Shown here one piece after another: positions 25,109 through 33,516 of a DNA stretch of 64,000 nucleotides. Under the pieces are notes generated by a model. That model made no database searches and was not told the DNA's origin. It saw nothing but the letters and a program-made list of their open reading frames with translations. The translations under genes were made by a program, and so were the position numbers. The stretch is taken from positions 24,751 through 88,750 of the forward strand of contig CAYORU010000011.1 in assembly GCA_964406445.1 (NCBI GenBank). The letters run 5' to 3'. Origin of the DNA: SG8-30 sp964406445. Its GTDB lineage: Bacteria; Pseudomonadota; Gammaproteobacteria; Steroidobacterales; Steroidobacteraceae. Numbering within the stretch: position 1 is the stretch's first letter; each line of letters starts with the position of its first letter.

Positions 25109-26905
25109 ATGAGTGCAAACGTAGTGGATGCCGGCGCCGTCGCGGTGCAGCAGCGAGTCGATCCTGTCACGGCCAGCATCATCCACGGCGCGCTGGAGAA
25201 CGTCGCCATCGAGATGGGCTACAAGCTCATGCGGATGGCGTACTCGAGCATCATCCGCGAGTCCGAGGACTTCGGCGCCGCCCTGTGCGACGAGCGCGGC
25301 CGGCAGCTCTGCGAGTGCTCGAAGAGCACGCCGCTGCAGTCCGGCCCGATCCCCGGCTACGTCCGCGGCATCATCCGGGAGTTCGAGGCCCGCGGGGAAG
25401 AGTTCCATCCCGGCGACGTCATCATCCACAACGACCCGTACAACGGCGCCTCGCACAGCCCGGACATCGGGTTCTGCGTGCCGGTCTTCCACGAGGGGCA
25501 GCTGATCGGATTCTCGGTCACGACGGCGCACCACCTCGACATCGGCTCAAGCCAGCCTGGCAGCGTCGGCGTCGTGGTCTGCGCGGACTCCTACGCGGAG
25601 GGACTGCGATTCCGGGCGCTGAAGGTGTACGAGCGCGGCAAGCGCAACGAGGCGCTCTGGCGGATGATCACCGACAACGTCCGCGTGTCGGAGCTGGTGG
25701 TTGGCGACATGGATGCGCAGATCGCGGCGTGCCACGTCGGCGCGAAGCGCCTGCTCGACCTCGTGCAGCGCTACGGCCTCGCCACCCTCCGCTCCGCCAT
25801 CGAGGACCTTTTCGACTACTCGGAGCGGCTGATGCGCGCGCAGATCGCAGAGCTGAAGGATGGCAGCTACAGCGCGACCGGCTACGTGGACGGGTTCCTC
25901 GGCAGCGACGACCCGAAGCTCAAGAACCTGCCGCTCAAGATCACCGTCACCGTCAGCGGCAGCGACCTGACCATCGACCTCACCGGCACCGCGCCGCAGG
26001 TCGACGGCCATGCGATCAACATGCCCTTCGTCGGGACCGTCGACGTCGCCATCTGGCTGACCCTGCGGTCGATCCTCCTCGACAGCGAGACCTACGGAAA
26101 CATCCCGCAGAACGACGGCCTATACCGCCCGGTCCGCATCGTGGCGCCGCGCGGCTGCCTCGCCAACCCGGTGTTCCCGGCGCCGACCATCGCGCGCTTC
26201 GCGCCCGGCAACGTCGTGGCCGACACGCTGATGAAGGCGCTGGCGCCGGCCGTGCCCGACAAGGTCTGCGCCGGCGTGGCGAACCTGAAGGCGGTCACCT
26301 TCAGCGGATTCGCTGGCGAACAGCAGTGGGTCCACATCGAGATCTTCGAGGGCAGCTACGGCGGGCGCCTCGGCAAGGACGGCATGGACAGCGTGGACAC
26401 TCTCTACGCCAACACCCGCAACAACCCGGTCGAGGACATCGAAAGCCACGTCCCGCTGAGGGTGATGCGCTACGAGCTGCGCGAGAACGCGGTCTCTCCG
26501 GGCAAGTGGCGCGGCGGCCTCAACTCGGTGAAGGAGGTCGAGTTCCTGACCGACGGCGCGATCAGCGTCGAGGGCGACGGCCACGGCCACGCGCCCTGGG
26601 GCTTCCTCGGTGGCGAAGCCGGCCGTACCTCGCAGCTGCAGCTCATCCGCGGAGGGCGGGATCCCGTCGACATGCCCTCGATGATGGCGGCCATGCCGGT
26701 CCGAAAGGGCGATCGCATCCGCGCCATCGGGGGCGTCGGCGGAGGCTACGGCAAGCCACTCGAGCGCGATCCTTCCCGGGTCCTCGAGGACTTTCTGGAC
26801 GGGCACCTCTCACTGGACGACGCGGCGCGGTGCTTCGGCGTCGTGATCACCGCCGACGGCGCAGTCGACGGCGACGCCACCGCCAGGCTGCGCAGCCCGG
26901 CCTGA
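25109..26905 (+). CDS. hyuB: Hydantoinase/oxoprolinase subunit B
   Basis: A 598-residue HyuB-family protein, partner of HyuA in ATP-dependent hydantoin or oxoproline hydrolysis. Family segments are clear: DPVTASIIHGALENVAIEMG, YSSIIRESEDFGAALCDERG, the metal-site region HNDPYNGASHSPDI and TTAHHLDIG, and a C-terminal glycine-rich NPVEDIE...GGLNSVKEVEF region. ATG at 25109 is preferred over the in-frame ATG at 25100 because the GCGGGGA site is then correctly spaced. Its stop codon lies in the left arm of a hairpin shared with the permease gene. Confidence 0.92.
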   Translation: MSANVVDAGAVAVQQRVDPVTASIIHGALENVAIEMGYKLMRMAYSSIIRESEDFGAALCDERGRQLCECSKSTPLQSGPIPGYVRGIIREFEARGEEFHPGDVIIHNDPYNGASHSPDIGFCVPVFHEGQLIGFSVTTAHHLDIGSSQPGSVGVVVCADSYAEGLRFRALKVYERGKRNEALWRMITDNVRVSELVVGDMDAQIAACHVGAKRLLDLVQRYGLATLRSAIEDLFDYSERLMRAQIAELKDGSYSATGYVDGFLGSDDPKLKNLPLKITVTVSGSDLTIDLTGTAPQVDGHAINMPFVGTVDVAIWLTLRSILLDSETYGNIPQNDGLYRPVRIVAPRGCLANPVFPAPTIARFAPGNVVADTLMKALAPAVPDKVCAGVANLKAVTFSGFAGEQQWVHIEIFEGSYGGRLGKDGMDSVDTLYANTRNNPVEDIESHVPLRVMRYELRENAVSPGKWRGGLNSVKEVEFLTDGAISVEGDGHGHAPWGFLGGEAGRTSQLQLIRGGRDPVDMPSMMAAMPVRKGDRIRAIGGVGGGYGKPLERDPSRVLEDFLDGHLSLDDAARCFGVVITADGAVDGDATARLRSPA

Positions 26906-26930
26906 CGCGAGGCCCCGGCTCAGGCCGGGC
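26895..26930. terminator. Bidirectional hairpin spanning both stop codons
   Basis: Perfect 11-bp arms GCCCGGCCTGA (26895-26905) and TCAGGCCGGGC (26920-26930) with a 14-base loop. The left arm ends with the hyuB TGA and the right arm begins with the permease gene's stop, so one stem terminates both convergent reading frames. Confidence 0.6.
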
Positions 26931-28260
26931 GCGGTGACAGCAGCGGGTGCAGCACCAGGTAGAGCACGAACCCTACCGGCACCCCGATGAGCCATGACAT
27001 CGGCAGGAACCAGGTCATCGTGACCACGGCAGGTACCGCCACCGCTACGACGCCGGCGACGTTGAACCCCCCGCGACACCAGTAGCGGCTCGAGGGCCCG
27101 TCGGCGTACAGCTCCTCGACCACGAGTTCGCGCCTGCGGAGCACGAAGTAGTCCGCGAGCATCACGCCTAGAATCGGCCCGAAGAAGGCCGAGTAGTAGA
27201 GGATGAAGCCCAGGAAGGCCTCGAAGTTGGCCATCAGCAGCCAAGGGAAGGACAGCGCCCCGAGGACACCCGTCAATACCACGCCGGTGTGCCACCGCAC
27301 CTTGAAGGCATCCATGAAGATGAGGGCCGGCGGCAGGATGTTGATCGTCAGGTTCGTGGTGATCTGCGCCAGCAGGACGAAGGTCAGGAGCACCACCATG
27401 GCGAACGGGTTCGGGCTCAGCTGGATCAGCGCCTGCACGGGATCCCAGATGCCGAGCGCCGCGCCTGCGACGAGGCCGAGGATCAGCATGAAGAACCACG
27501 GCGGCGCGACGCCGAACAGGTGCCCAAGCCAGTTTGCCGACTGCGACTTCGTCAGGTGACGCGTCATGTCGCTGATGTTCAGCATGACCGTCGCCAGAAC
27601 GCCGATCGCCGCGGTGAGGCTCACCCAGAACGGCGTGCCCCAGTCTCCGGCGTGGCGCCAGGAAGCCTCGATCTGGACGCCGTGGGTCTGAACGATGTGC
27701 ATCAGCATGTAGAGCATGATCACGGCGATCACGATCGAGCTGACCCCGTTGAACCACTTCATCGTGCGGATGCCGCGCCACGCCAGCCACGTCTGGACCC
27801 CCTGGAGCGCAACGAAATAGGCGTACTTGGCGGACGGGCTGGTGAATCCGGTCAGCTGGGTCAGGATCCCGTCGAGCGAGAGCGCGGCAATCCAGGTGCC
27901 GATGCCGTACCAGACGATCGCGGGAATCGCCCGCAGGAACTCGACGAGCTTCGAGCCTCGTATCCCGAAGCCGGCGCGGGCCTGGACCGAATACGGAATG
28001 CCGTACTTCAGCCCGGCCTGGCCGTTCAGCGAGAACGCCACCACGAAGATCGCAAGCGCCACGACCATGACGAGGATCGCCTGGAACAGGTTCAGCTTGC
28101 CGATCGGAGGCAAGAAGCTCTGGCCGAGGGCGAACGCCTGAACGACGATCAGCGACGACCACCACATCAGGACGTAGGACAGGCCGGTGAAGACCCGGTG
28201 GCGATCGTCGGTCGGCCGCAGGCTGTCGGCCTCGGCGGCAGGGCTCGAATGGTCGTTCAC
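26920..28260 (-). CDS. NCS1-family nucleobase/hydantoin permease
   Basis: A 446-residue inner-membrane transporter with about 12 hydrophobic segments. NCS1 features include the N-terminal SYVLMWWSSLIVVQAF helix, NGQAGLKYGIPYSVQARAGFG (family fingerprint) and TTNLTINILPPAL, which corresponds to the Mhp1 region binding cation and substrate. Mhp1 relatives import hydantoins, cytosine, allantoin or purines. Placed beside hyuA-hyuB-carbamoylase, hydantoin or ureide import is the best reading. The GTG at 28260 follows GAGG; upstream in-frame sequence lacks family character. Confidence 0.88.
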   Translation of the reverse strand: MNDHSSPAAEADSLRPTDDRHRVFTGLSYVLMWWSSLIVVQAFALGQSFLPPIGKLNLFQAILVMVVALAIFVVAFSLNGQAGLKYGIPYSVQARAGFGIRGSKLVEFLRAIPAIVWYGIGTWIAALSLDGILTQLTGFTSPSAKYAYFVALQGVQTWLAWRGIRTMKWFNGVSSIVIAVIMLYMLMHIVQTHGVQIEASWRHAGDWGTPFWVSLTAAIGVLATVMLNISDMTRHLTKSQSANWLGHLFGVAPPWFFMLILGLVAGAALGIWDPVQALIQLSPNPFAMVVLLTFVLLAQITTNLTINILPPALIFMDAFKVRWHTGVVLTGVLGALSFPWLLMANFEAFLGFILYYSAFFGPILGVMLADYFVLRRRELVVEELYADGPSSRYWCRGGFNVAGVVAVAVPAVVTMTWFLPMSWLIGVPVGFVLYLVLHPLLSPRPA

Positions 28261-28391
28261 GGCGGGTACCTCACGCGCAGGACGCGGCACAGAGTGCGCG
28301 ACCTCGGGGCGCCGTTCAAGAGAAATGGCGCAGCCTGGCCTGCCCGCGGCGTCGGCTCCTGGCATCCCGCCCTCGCCGCGCCCACAATGCG

Positions 28392-28772
28392 ATGATGACC
28401 ACCCGCAAGCGCGTCCAGCCCGACTCCGCCCGCCTCGACCGGGTCGTCGCCGAGGCCCGGCGTGCCCGCGAGGAGCGCGAGCGCGGCTACCGCGCGCAGG
28501 CGCTGAAGCTGTTCCCCTGGATCTGCGGCCGCTGCGCGCGCGAGTTCACCCACGCCAACGTCCACGAGCTCACGGTCCACCACAAGGACCACGACCACGA
28601 CAACAACCCGCCGGACGGCAGCAACTGGGAGCTGCTGTGCCTGTACTGCCACGACAACGAGCACCAGCGGCAGGTCGAAGCTACAACCGCGGTGGCTGGC
28701 GAAGAGCGAGCGACGGGCGCGACCCACACGCCCTTTGCCGAGCTTGCGGCGCTGCTTCGGCGAAAAGACTAG
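28392..28772 (+). CDS. yajD: YajD-type HNH nuclease
   Basis: A 126-residue HNH endonuclease-family protein. The zinc Cys pairs (CGRC and CLYC) flank the active-site stretch VHHKDHDHDNNPPDGSNWE, as in E. coli YajD. The N-terminal 30 residues are a charged helix. A DNA-nicking or repair role is likely, but no substrate is known. It is not linked to the hydantoin or esterase loci; its TAG stop shares CTAG with the stop of the convergent deacylase gene. Confidence 0.87.
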   Translation: MMTTRKRVQPDSARLDRVVAEARRAREERERGYRAQALKLFPWICGRCAREFTHANVHELTVHHKDHDHDNNPPDGSNWELLCLYCHDNEHQRQVEATTAVAGEERATGATHTPFAELAALLRRKD

Positions 28773-30232
28773 GCCGGGCCTGCCTGCATGCCGTAGCGCC
28801 TGACCAGGCGTCCGGGCCGTGCCCCGGTGGCCTCGACGCCGTCCCAGACGCACTGCCCGGCGACGTACACTGACGCCACGCCGCGACTCGCGCGCCGCGG
28901 CTCATCGTAGGTCGCGACGTCCGCAACCTGCAGCGCATCGATCACGGAAACGTCGGCGTAGGCGCCAGGCCGCAGGATGCCGCGATCCGCGAAGCCGAAA
29001 CGAGCGGCCGGCAGGCTGGTCATGCGTCGAACTGCTTCCTCGAAGGAAAACAGCCCGGCATCGCGGGAATAGTGGCCCAGCACTCGGGTGAAGGCGCCCC
29101 AGAGTCGTGGATGCGGATGCTGGGTCGCGACACCGTCGGAGCCGATCATCGCTTCCGGATGGGAGAGGATCCGCTGCACGTCGGCGTCGTGCATCAGGAA
29201 GTAAATGGCGCCACCCGGGAGCAGCGCCTGGATGGCGTCCGCCTGCGTGAGGCCCATCGACCGGGCGACGTCGCCGAGTTCGCGCCCGGCCGCCTCGGGA
29301 TGCGGCTCGCTCCAGGTGACGATGGTCCGCGCGGCGGCCGCGCACAGCGCCTCGCTCAGCATGCTGGCACCGGCGGTGTAGGGATACACGTCGAAGCTCA
29401 CGGGCTGCTGAGCGGCGGCGCGGCCGATGTGCTCGAGAGTCTCGCGCGAGCGGCCGAAGTTCGCGCGACCGGCGACCTTGTGGTGCGACAGCACGAGCGG
29501 CGTCCCGGCCGCCGCCGCCACCTTGCAGGCCTCGTCGATCGCCTCGATGACCCGGTCGCCCTCGTCACGCAGGTGCGCGGTGTAGACGCCGCCGGCGGCG
29601 CCGGACAGCGCCGCGAGCGCGGCCACCTCGCTCCAGTCGGCGGCGCGCGCCGGCGGATAGAACACCCCGGACGACACACCGATCGCGCCCGCCTCCAGCG
29701 CCTCGCCGCACAACGCCCGCATGGCGTCGAGCTCGGCCTCGGTGGCGCGACGGTCGAGGTCCGCCATGGTCGCGACGCGAAGCGTTGTGTGCCCGACCAG
29801 GCACGCGGCATTGATGGCTGCCGGCGATCGCCGCAGTTCGTCGACGTACTGCGCGAAGGTCGCGAAGCGGAACGCCCGCCCCATCTCCGACAACGGGGCC
29901 GGAACCGTATCCCGAACCAGCGGCGCGAGACTCACCCCGCAGTTGCCGACGACGACCGTCGTCACGCCCTGGCTGACTTTCGGCGTCATGGCGGGATCGT
30001 CGAAGAGCAACTGGTCGTCATGGGCATGGACGTCGATGAACCCCGGGCAGACGTGGTGACCGCTCACGTCGATGCGCCGGACCGGCCGGTACGACCCGCA
30101 ATCGCCGACGGCCACGATGCGCTCGCCGCGGATGGCGACGTCGCCCGGATACGCGGGCTGGCCGCTGCCATCGACGATGCTTCCGCCCTGAAGAAGGACG
30201 TCGCAGCGACGGTCGTCGGCGGTTGCGCTCAA
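28769..30232 (-). CDS. N-acyl-D-amino-acid deacylase / D-aminoacylase
   Basis: A 487-residue amidohydrolase of the D-aminoacylase family. Zinc-site residues are visible: HAH at 69-71 (GFIDVHAHDD), Cys98 in VVVGNCGVS, His in TAHLRDEGD (about 240), LSHHKVAGR (about 269) and Asp in MIGSDGVAT. The enzyme frees D-amino acids from N-acyl forms. The start is TTG at 30232, overlapping the MFS stop (TTGA) with GAGG just upstream, which explains how it follows on. It is the last gene of the seven-gene run; a D-amino-acid dehydrogenase lies at 43160. Confidence 0.88.
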   Translation of the reverse strand: MSATADDRRCDVLLQGGSIVDGSGQPAYPGDVAIRGERIVAVGDCGSYRPVRRIDVSGHHVCPGFIDVHAHDDQLLFDDPAMTPKVSQGVTTVVVGNCGVSLAPLVRDTVPAPLSEMGRAFRFATFAQYVDELRRSPAAINAACLVGHTTLRVATMADLDRRATEAELDAMRALCGEALEAGAIGVSSGVFYPPARAADWSEVAALAALSGAAGGVYTAHLRDEGDRVIEAIDEACKVAAAAGTPLVLSHHKVAGRANFGRSRETLEHIGRAAAQQPVSFDVYPYTAGASMLSEALCAAAARTIVTWSEPHPEAAGRELGDVARSMGLTQADAIQALLPGGAIYFLMHDADVQRILSHPEAMIGSDGVATQHPHPRLWGAFTRVLGHYSRDAGLFSFEEAVRRMTSLPAARFGFADRGILRPGAYADVSVIDALQVADVATYDEPRRASRGVASVYVAGQCVWDGVEATGARPGRLVRRYGMQAGPA

Positions 30233-31488
30233 GGTCCTCGACCCACGGCTGGAGATTCTCCGGATGCGGGGGGCGGCGCCCGCAGGATTGCCAGCATGGT
30301 GGCGGATCCGAGCAGCACCACGGCGCCGCCGGCCAGCGTCGCTGGAATCCCGCCCCGATCGAGCGAATAGGCCGCGACCAAAGGCCCGAGCGCGAAGCCG
30401 ATCATGAAGAACGATCCCTGCACCGCATAGATGCGGGCGAAGTTCCTCAGGCCGAAATAGCGGCTCGACAGGTAGGAGATCACGTCGCTCTCCGCGCCGG
30501 TGCATACACCGAGCGCGATGCCGACCAGCAGGAGCAGCAGCGCCGTGTCGGGGCCGCTCGCAAGCAGTGCGATGCCGGCCGCGCCGAGCAGGGCCGCGAC
30601 CGCGCCGACGAAGTGCGCCGGCACCAGGTCCATCATGGCGCCGCCGCCGAGCCTGCCGGCGATCGTCGCCATTCCAACGGTCGCCTGGAACGCCGGCACG
30701 TGAACGGCGCTGATGCCGAGCCCCTGCCAGATGCTCGTCAGGTGGGCGATGACTCCCGACAGCACCATCCCAAGCAGCGCAAACGCTGCGGTCATCTGCC
30801 AGAACACCCCGCGCTGGGCCGCGCCGCGCAGCGTATAGCCGGCGGCTGCCGCCGGACCACCCGAAGCTGCCTTGCCGCTGCCGACGCTGAGGCCCGCGAG
30901 AAGCCCCACGCCGGCGGCCAGCATGGCCAGCGCCTGGAACGCCTCGCGCCAGCCCTGCTCGACCACGATCGGCTGCGCCAGCGCAGGCAGCAGCGCGCCG
31001 CCGAGGCCGGTGCCGCTCAGCGCGATCCCGAGTGCCAGGCCACGATGTGCGTTGAAGCGATGCACGATGACCCGCGCGTAGGTGACCGGCGACGCGCCCG
31101 CGCCGGCGAGCCCGGCCAGCGCGAACGCCGCGTAGAGCGCGACGCGCCCGCCTTCCACGCGGGAGATGCCAAGCAGCGCCAGCCCGAACAGCACCGCCGA
31201 CGCGCAGATCACGCGCCGCGCGCCGAAGCGGTCGGCCAGGGCCCCCGCCGCCGGCAGGGCGATGATCAGCATGGCCAGGTGCACGCTGAGCGCCGCTGTC
31301 GTCTCCGGGCGCGACAGCCCTAGGTCGCGCCCGATCGGCTCGATCATGTAGTTGAACACGGTGATCAGCAGGACGGTCACGCCGCAGGCGATGCCGAGCG
31401 CCGCGGCCACCGGCACGAGCGCGAGCGCGGCGGTCAGGCGGTCGCGCGGGAGCGGCGGCAGCGACGCGGCGGGATTGCCGTCATTCAT
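30229..31488 (-). CDS. MFS transporter
   Basis: A 419-residue major-facilitator permease with 12 predicted helices. The loop 2-3 motif GALADRFGARRV is intact, and SGTGLGGALLPALAQP resembles the anion-symporter/monocarboxylate branch. It likely moves an acidic product or acylated amino acid across the inner membrane. ATG at 31488 overlaps the stop of the upstream tannase-like gene (ATGA), and its own stop overlaps the deacylase TTG, so all three are translationally coupled. Confidence 0.87.
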   Translation of the reverse strand: MNDGNPAASLPPLPRDRLTAALALVPVAAALGIACGVTVLLITVFNYMIEPIGRDLGLSRPETTAALSVHLAMLIIALPAAGALADRFGARRVICASAVLFGLALLGISRVEGGRVALYAAFALAGLAGAGASPVTYARVIVHRFNAHRGLALGIALSGTGLGGALLPALAQPIVVEQGWREAFQALAMLAAGVGLLAGLSVGSGKAASGGPAAAAGYTLRGAAQRGVFWQMTAAFALLGMVLSGVIAHLTSIWQGLGISAVHVPAFQATVGMATIAGRLGGGAMMDLVPAHFVGAVAALLGAAGIALLASGPDTALLLLLVGIALGVCTGAESDVISYLSSRYFGLRNFARIYAVQGSFFMIGFALGPLVAAYSLDRGGIPATLAGGAVVLLGSATMLAILRAPPPASGESPAVGRGP

Positions 31489-33002
31489 GGCGAGTACGGG
31501 CGCAGCGTCTGCGATGCCGGGCCCGCGGCCGCGCCCTGGCGACGATGGGCGACCAGCGCCTGCGGGGCAATGTCGCGTTCCACCCAGTCCTCGAGTGCGG
31601 CGAGCCAGTCGACTTCGCCCGCTCCGGGGCCGCCGCCGCAATGAAGCATGCCCGGGACCATGAACAGCCGGTAGAACTTCGAGGTGTCGCCCATCCGACG
31701 CTGCACGCTCTGGAAGTAGGCGATGCTCATGTCCGCAGGGATGCCCGGGTCGTTCCAGCCGTGATACTGGATCAGGCGGCCGCCGCCGGCCGCGAACGCC
31801 CGCAGATCGGGATCGGTCGCGTCGATGATCCTGCCGAAGCGGGCATGCCCCGCGGCAACGTCACGCGCAGTGAGCCCGGCTATGTCGAAGGCCGGGTCCT
31901 TGCGGACAAAGTACGCGTAGAAGTTGCGTGAGAAGGCGCGGCCGCCGGATTCCGCCGCGGGATCGTCGCCGTCGCCGAGCAGCCAGCCCGCCCAGCCGCC
32001 CGGCTCGGCCTCGGCCCCGGGCGCGGGGCCGCGCAGGACTCGCCCCGTTCGCGGATCGGCGACGCCAGCATAGATGGCCCGGGCGGTCTCGATCTCGTCG
32101 GTGGTGAGGCAGTCGTCGCGCATCGCGTCGTCCGTGGCGCAGGCGAGGCTGGCCGGATCGAACGCGCACTGCGCGGGATCGGCCACGATGCCGTCGCCAT
32201 TGCCGCAGGCAGCGATCGCCGCCCGCTGCAGCGCCGGCAGCTTCGAGGCCGGCAGCGCGCCGCCGGCCGAGGCAAGGCGTTGCGCGATCCGGCCGTGGAA
32301 TGCGAACAGCGCGGTCATGTGGCTCGCGGGCGCGCCGGCCACGATGCCGGAGAAGTCGCGCGGGTAGCGCTGCGCGGCCTGCAGCGCCTCGCGCCCGCCG
32401 TTCGAGCAACCGACGAAGTACGCGCGCCGCGGCTCGCCGCCGCCGAACGCGCGCAGCAGCGCGCCGGCGGCGTCGCGGGTGCTCTTGACGGCGCGATGGC
32501 CGAAGTCCCTGACCGCTTCCGGCGCGTTCATCGCCCAGCGCCCGTCGGTGAAGTCCGTACCCACGTGGCCGCCGTCGCTCGCACCGACGGCGTAGCCGCG
32601 CGCGAGAGGGGCAGCGAAGTCATGGTAGGGAATGCGGCCCGCGAAGCCGCCGCTGCCGAGCTGCAGGTACTTGCCGTTCCAGGCCGCGCCGAGCGGGATC
32701 ATGAGCTCGAAGCGAATCCGCGAGGCGCGGCTCGGGCGCGCGATGCCGGTGACGCGGCAGACCGGCACCGGCAGCGCGAGTGGCGCGGCCTGCCCCGTCA
32801 CTGCCGGCGGCAGCGCGTCGAGGACGGGTTCCGCGCCGGTCAGCCCGACGTTCTGGATCCGCAGCGCCGCCAGCGCCTCGCAGGAACCGGCAGGCTCGAC
32901 TGCGCCTTGCGACGCGAACGTCCAGAGCGATCCGCAGGCCAGCAGGAGCGCGGCGCCGCGACGCCCGGCGCCGGAGACGGGGCGTCTATGGCAGGCGCGC
33001 AT
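31485..33002 (-). CDS. Tannase/feruloyl-esterase family secreted esterase
   Basis: A 505-residue exported esterase. After a signal peptide (residues about 1-34) the domain shows the tannase CS-D-HC motif: Cys199-Ser200 in GCSNGG, the acid in GWNDPGIP and His454-Cys455 in MLHCGGG, where the two cysteines form the disulfide holding Ser and His. Relatives cleave galloyl, feruloyl or other aromatic esters. Four further Cys and a DGIV/DPAQC region resemble the calcium-binding lid. The start overlaps the preceding gene by 17 bases. Confidence 0.88.
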   Translation of the reverse strand: MRACHRRPVSGAGRRGAALLLACGSLWTFASQGAVEPAGSCEALAALRIQNVGLTGAEPVLDALPPAVTGQAAPLALPVPVCRVTGIARPSRASRIRFELMIPLGAAWNGKYLQLGSGGFAGRIPYHDFAAPLARGYAVGASDGGHVGTDFTDGRWAMNAPEAVRDFGHRAVKSTRDAAGALLRAFGGGEPRRAYFVGCSNGGREALQAAQRYPRDFSGIVAGAPASHMTALFAFHGRIAQRLASAGGALPASKLPALQRAAIAACGNGDGIVADPAQCAFDPASLACATDDAMRDDCLTTDEIETARAIYAGVADPRTGRVLRGPAPGAEAEPGGWAGWLLGDGDDPAAESGGRAFSRNFYAYFVRKDPAFDIAGLTARDVAAGHARFGRIIDATDPDLRAFAAGGGRLIQYHGWNDPGIPADMSIAYFQSVQRRMGDTSKFYRLFMVPGMLHCGGGPGAGEVDWLAALEDWVERDIAPQALVAHRRQGAAAGPASQTLRPYSP

Positions 33003-33516
33003 AGCGACCCTCGAACAGGACCTGCCAGTCCGCTCCGCCGCTGGTCGACAGCTCCCACAGCTGTCGGACGCCGTCGGCGGGCAACGGCGACCAGCTCATC
33101 CGGTGCAGGCCGAAGACTCCATCGAAGGTGAAGTTCTCCCCCTCCAGCACCAGCGTCCCGTCGACGAAGGTGCCACTCAAGCGCAGGACGTGGCCTTCCG
33201 AGTGGACGAAGGTCATGTGCCATCGGCCGGTGCCGCGATCGAAGAAGCTCCAGGCCTGGCCGTCGCCGGACACGGCGCCCTGCCAGTGCTCGACCAGCGC
33301 ACAGCCGCCCAGGATCGCCTCGACCCGGGAGGAACCTGCCTCGATGCCGTCGACCGTGGTGACCTTGAACCGCCCGAGGCGGAAGTCGAACTGGCGGTGC
33401 GCGGCGGCGGCGCATGCCGACTCGCCGCTGGGCGAGGGCTCGGCGCCTGCCGGCCGCGCCGCCCAGACGGTCGTTGCCAGCGCCAGCAGCAGGCAGATCG
33501 GCGCGCGTCGCCTCAC
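32986..33516 (-). CDS. Exported DUF1579-like protein
   Basis: A 176-residue protein with signal peptide (MRRRAPICLLLALATTVWAA, cleaved near AGAEP). The mature domain follows a known but uncharacterised exported pattern: HRQFDFRLGRFKVTTVDG, EAILGGCALVEHWQG, GTGRWHMTFVHSEG and VRQLWELSTSGGADW, a probable ten-strand lipocalin-like barrel. It could bind a hydrophobic substrate for the neighbouring esterases; that is inference. Both ends overlap neighbours (4 bases with the CocE gene, 17 with the tannase gene), so it is a true operon member. Confidence 0.75.
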   Translation of the reverse strand: MRRRAPICLLLALATTVWAARPAGAEPSPSGESACAAAAHRQFDFRLGRFKVTTVDGIEAGSSRVEAILGGCALVEHWQGAVSGDGQAWSFFDRGTGRWHMTFVHSEGHVLRLSGTFVDGTLVLEGENFTFDGVFGLHRMSWSPLPADGVRQLWELSTSGGADWQVLFEGRYARLP

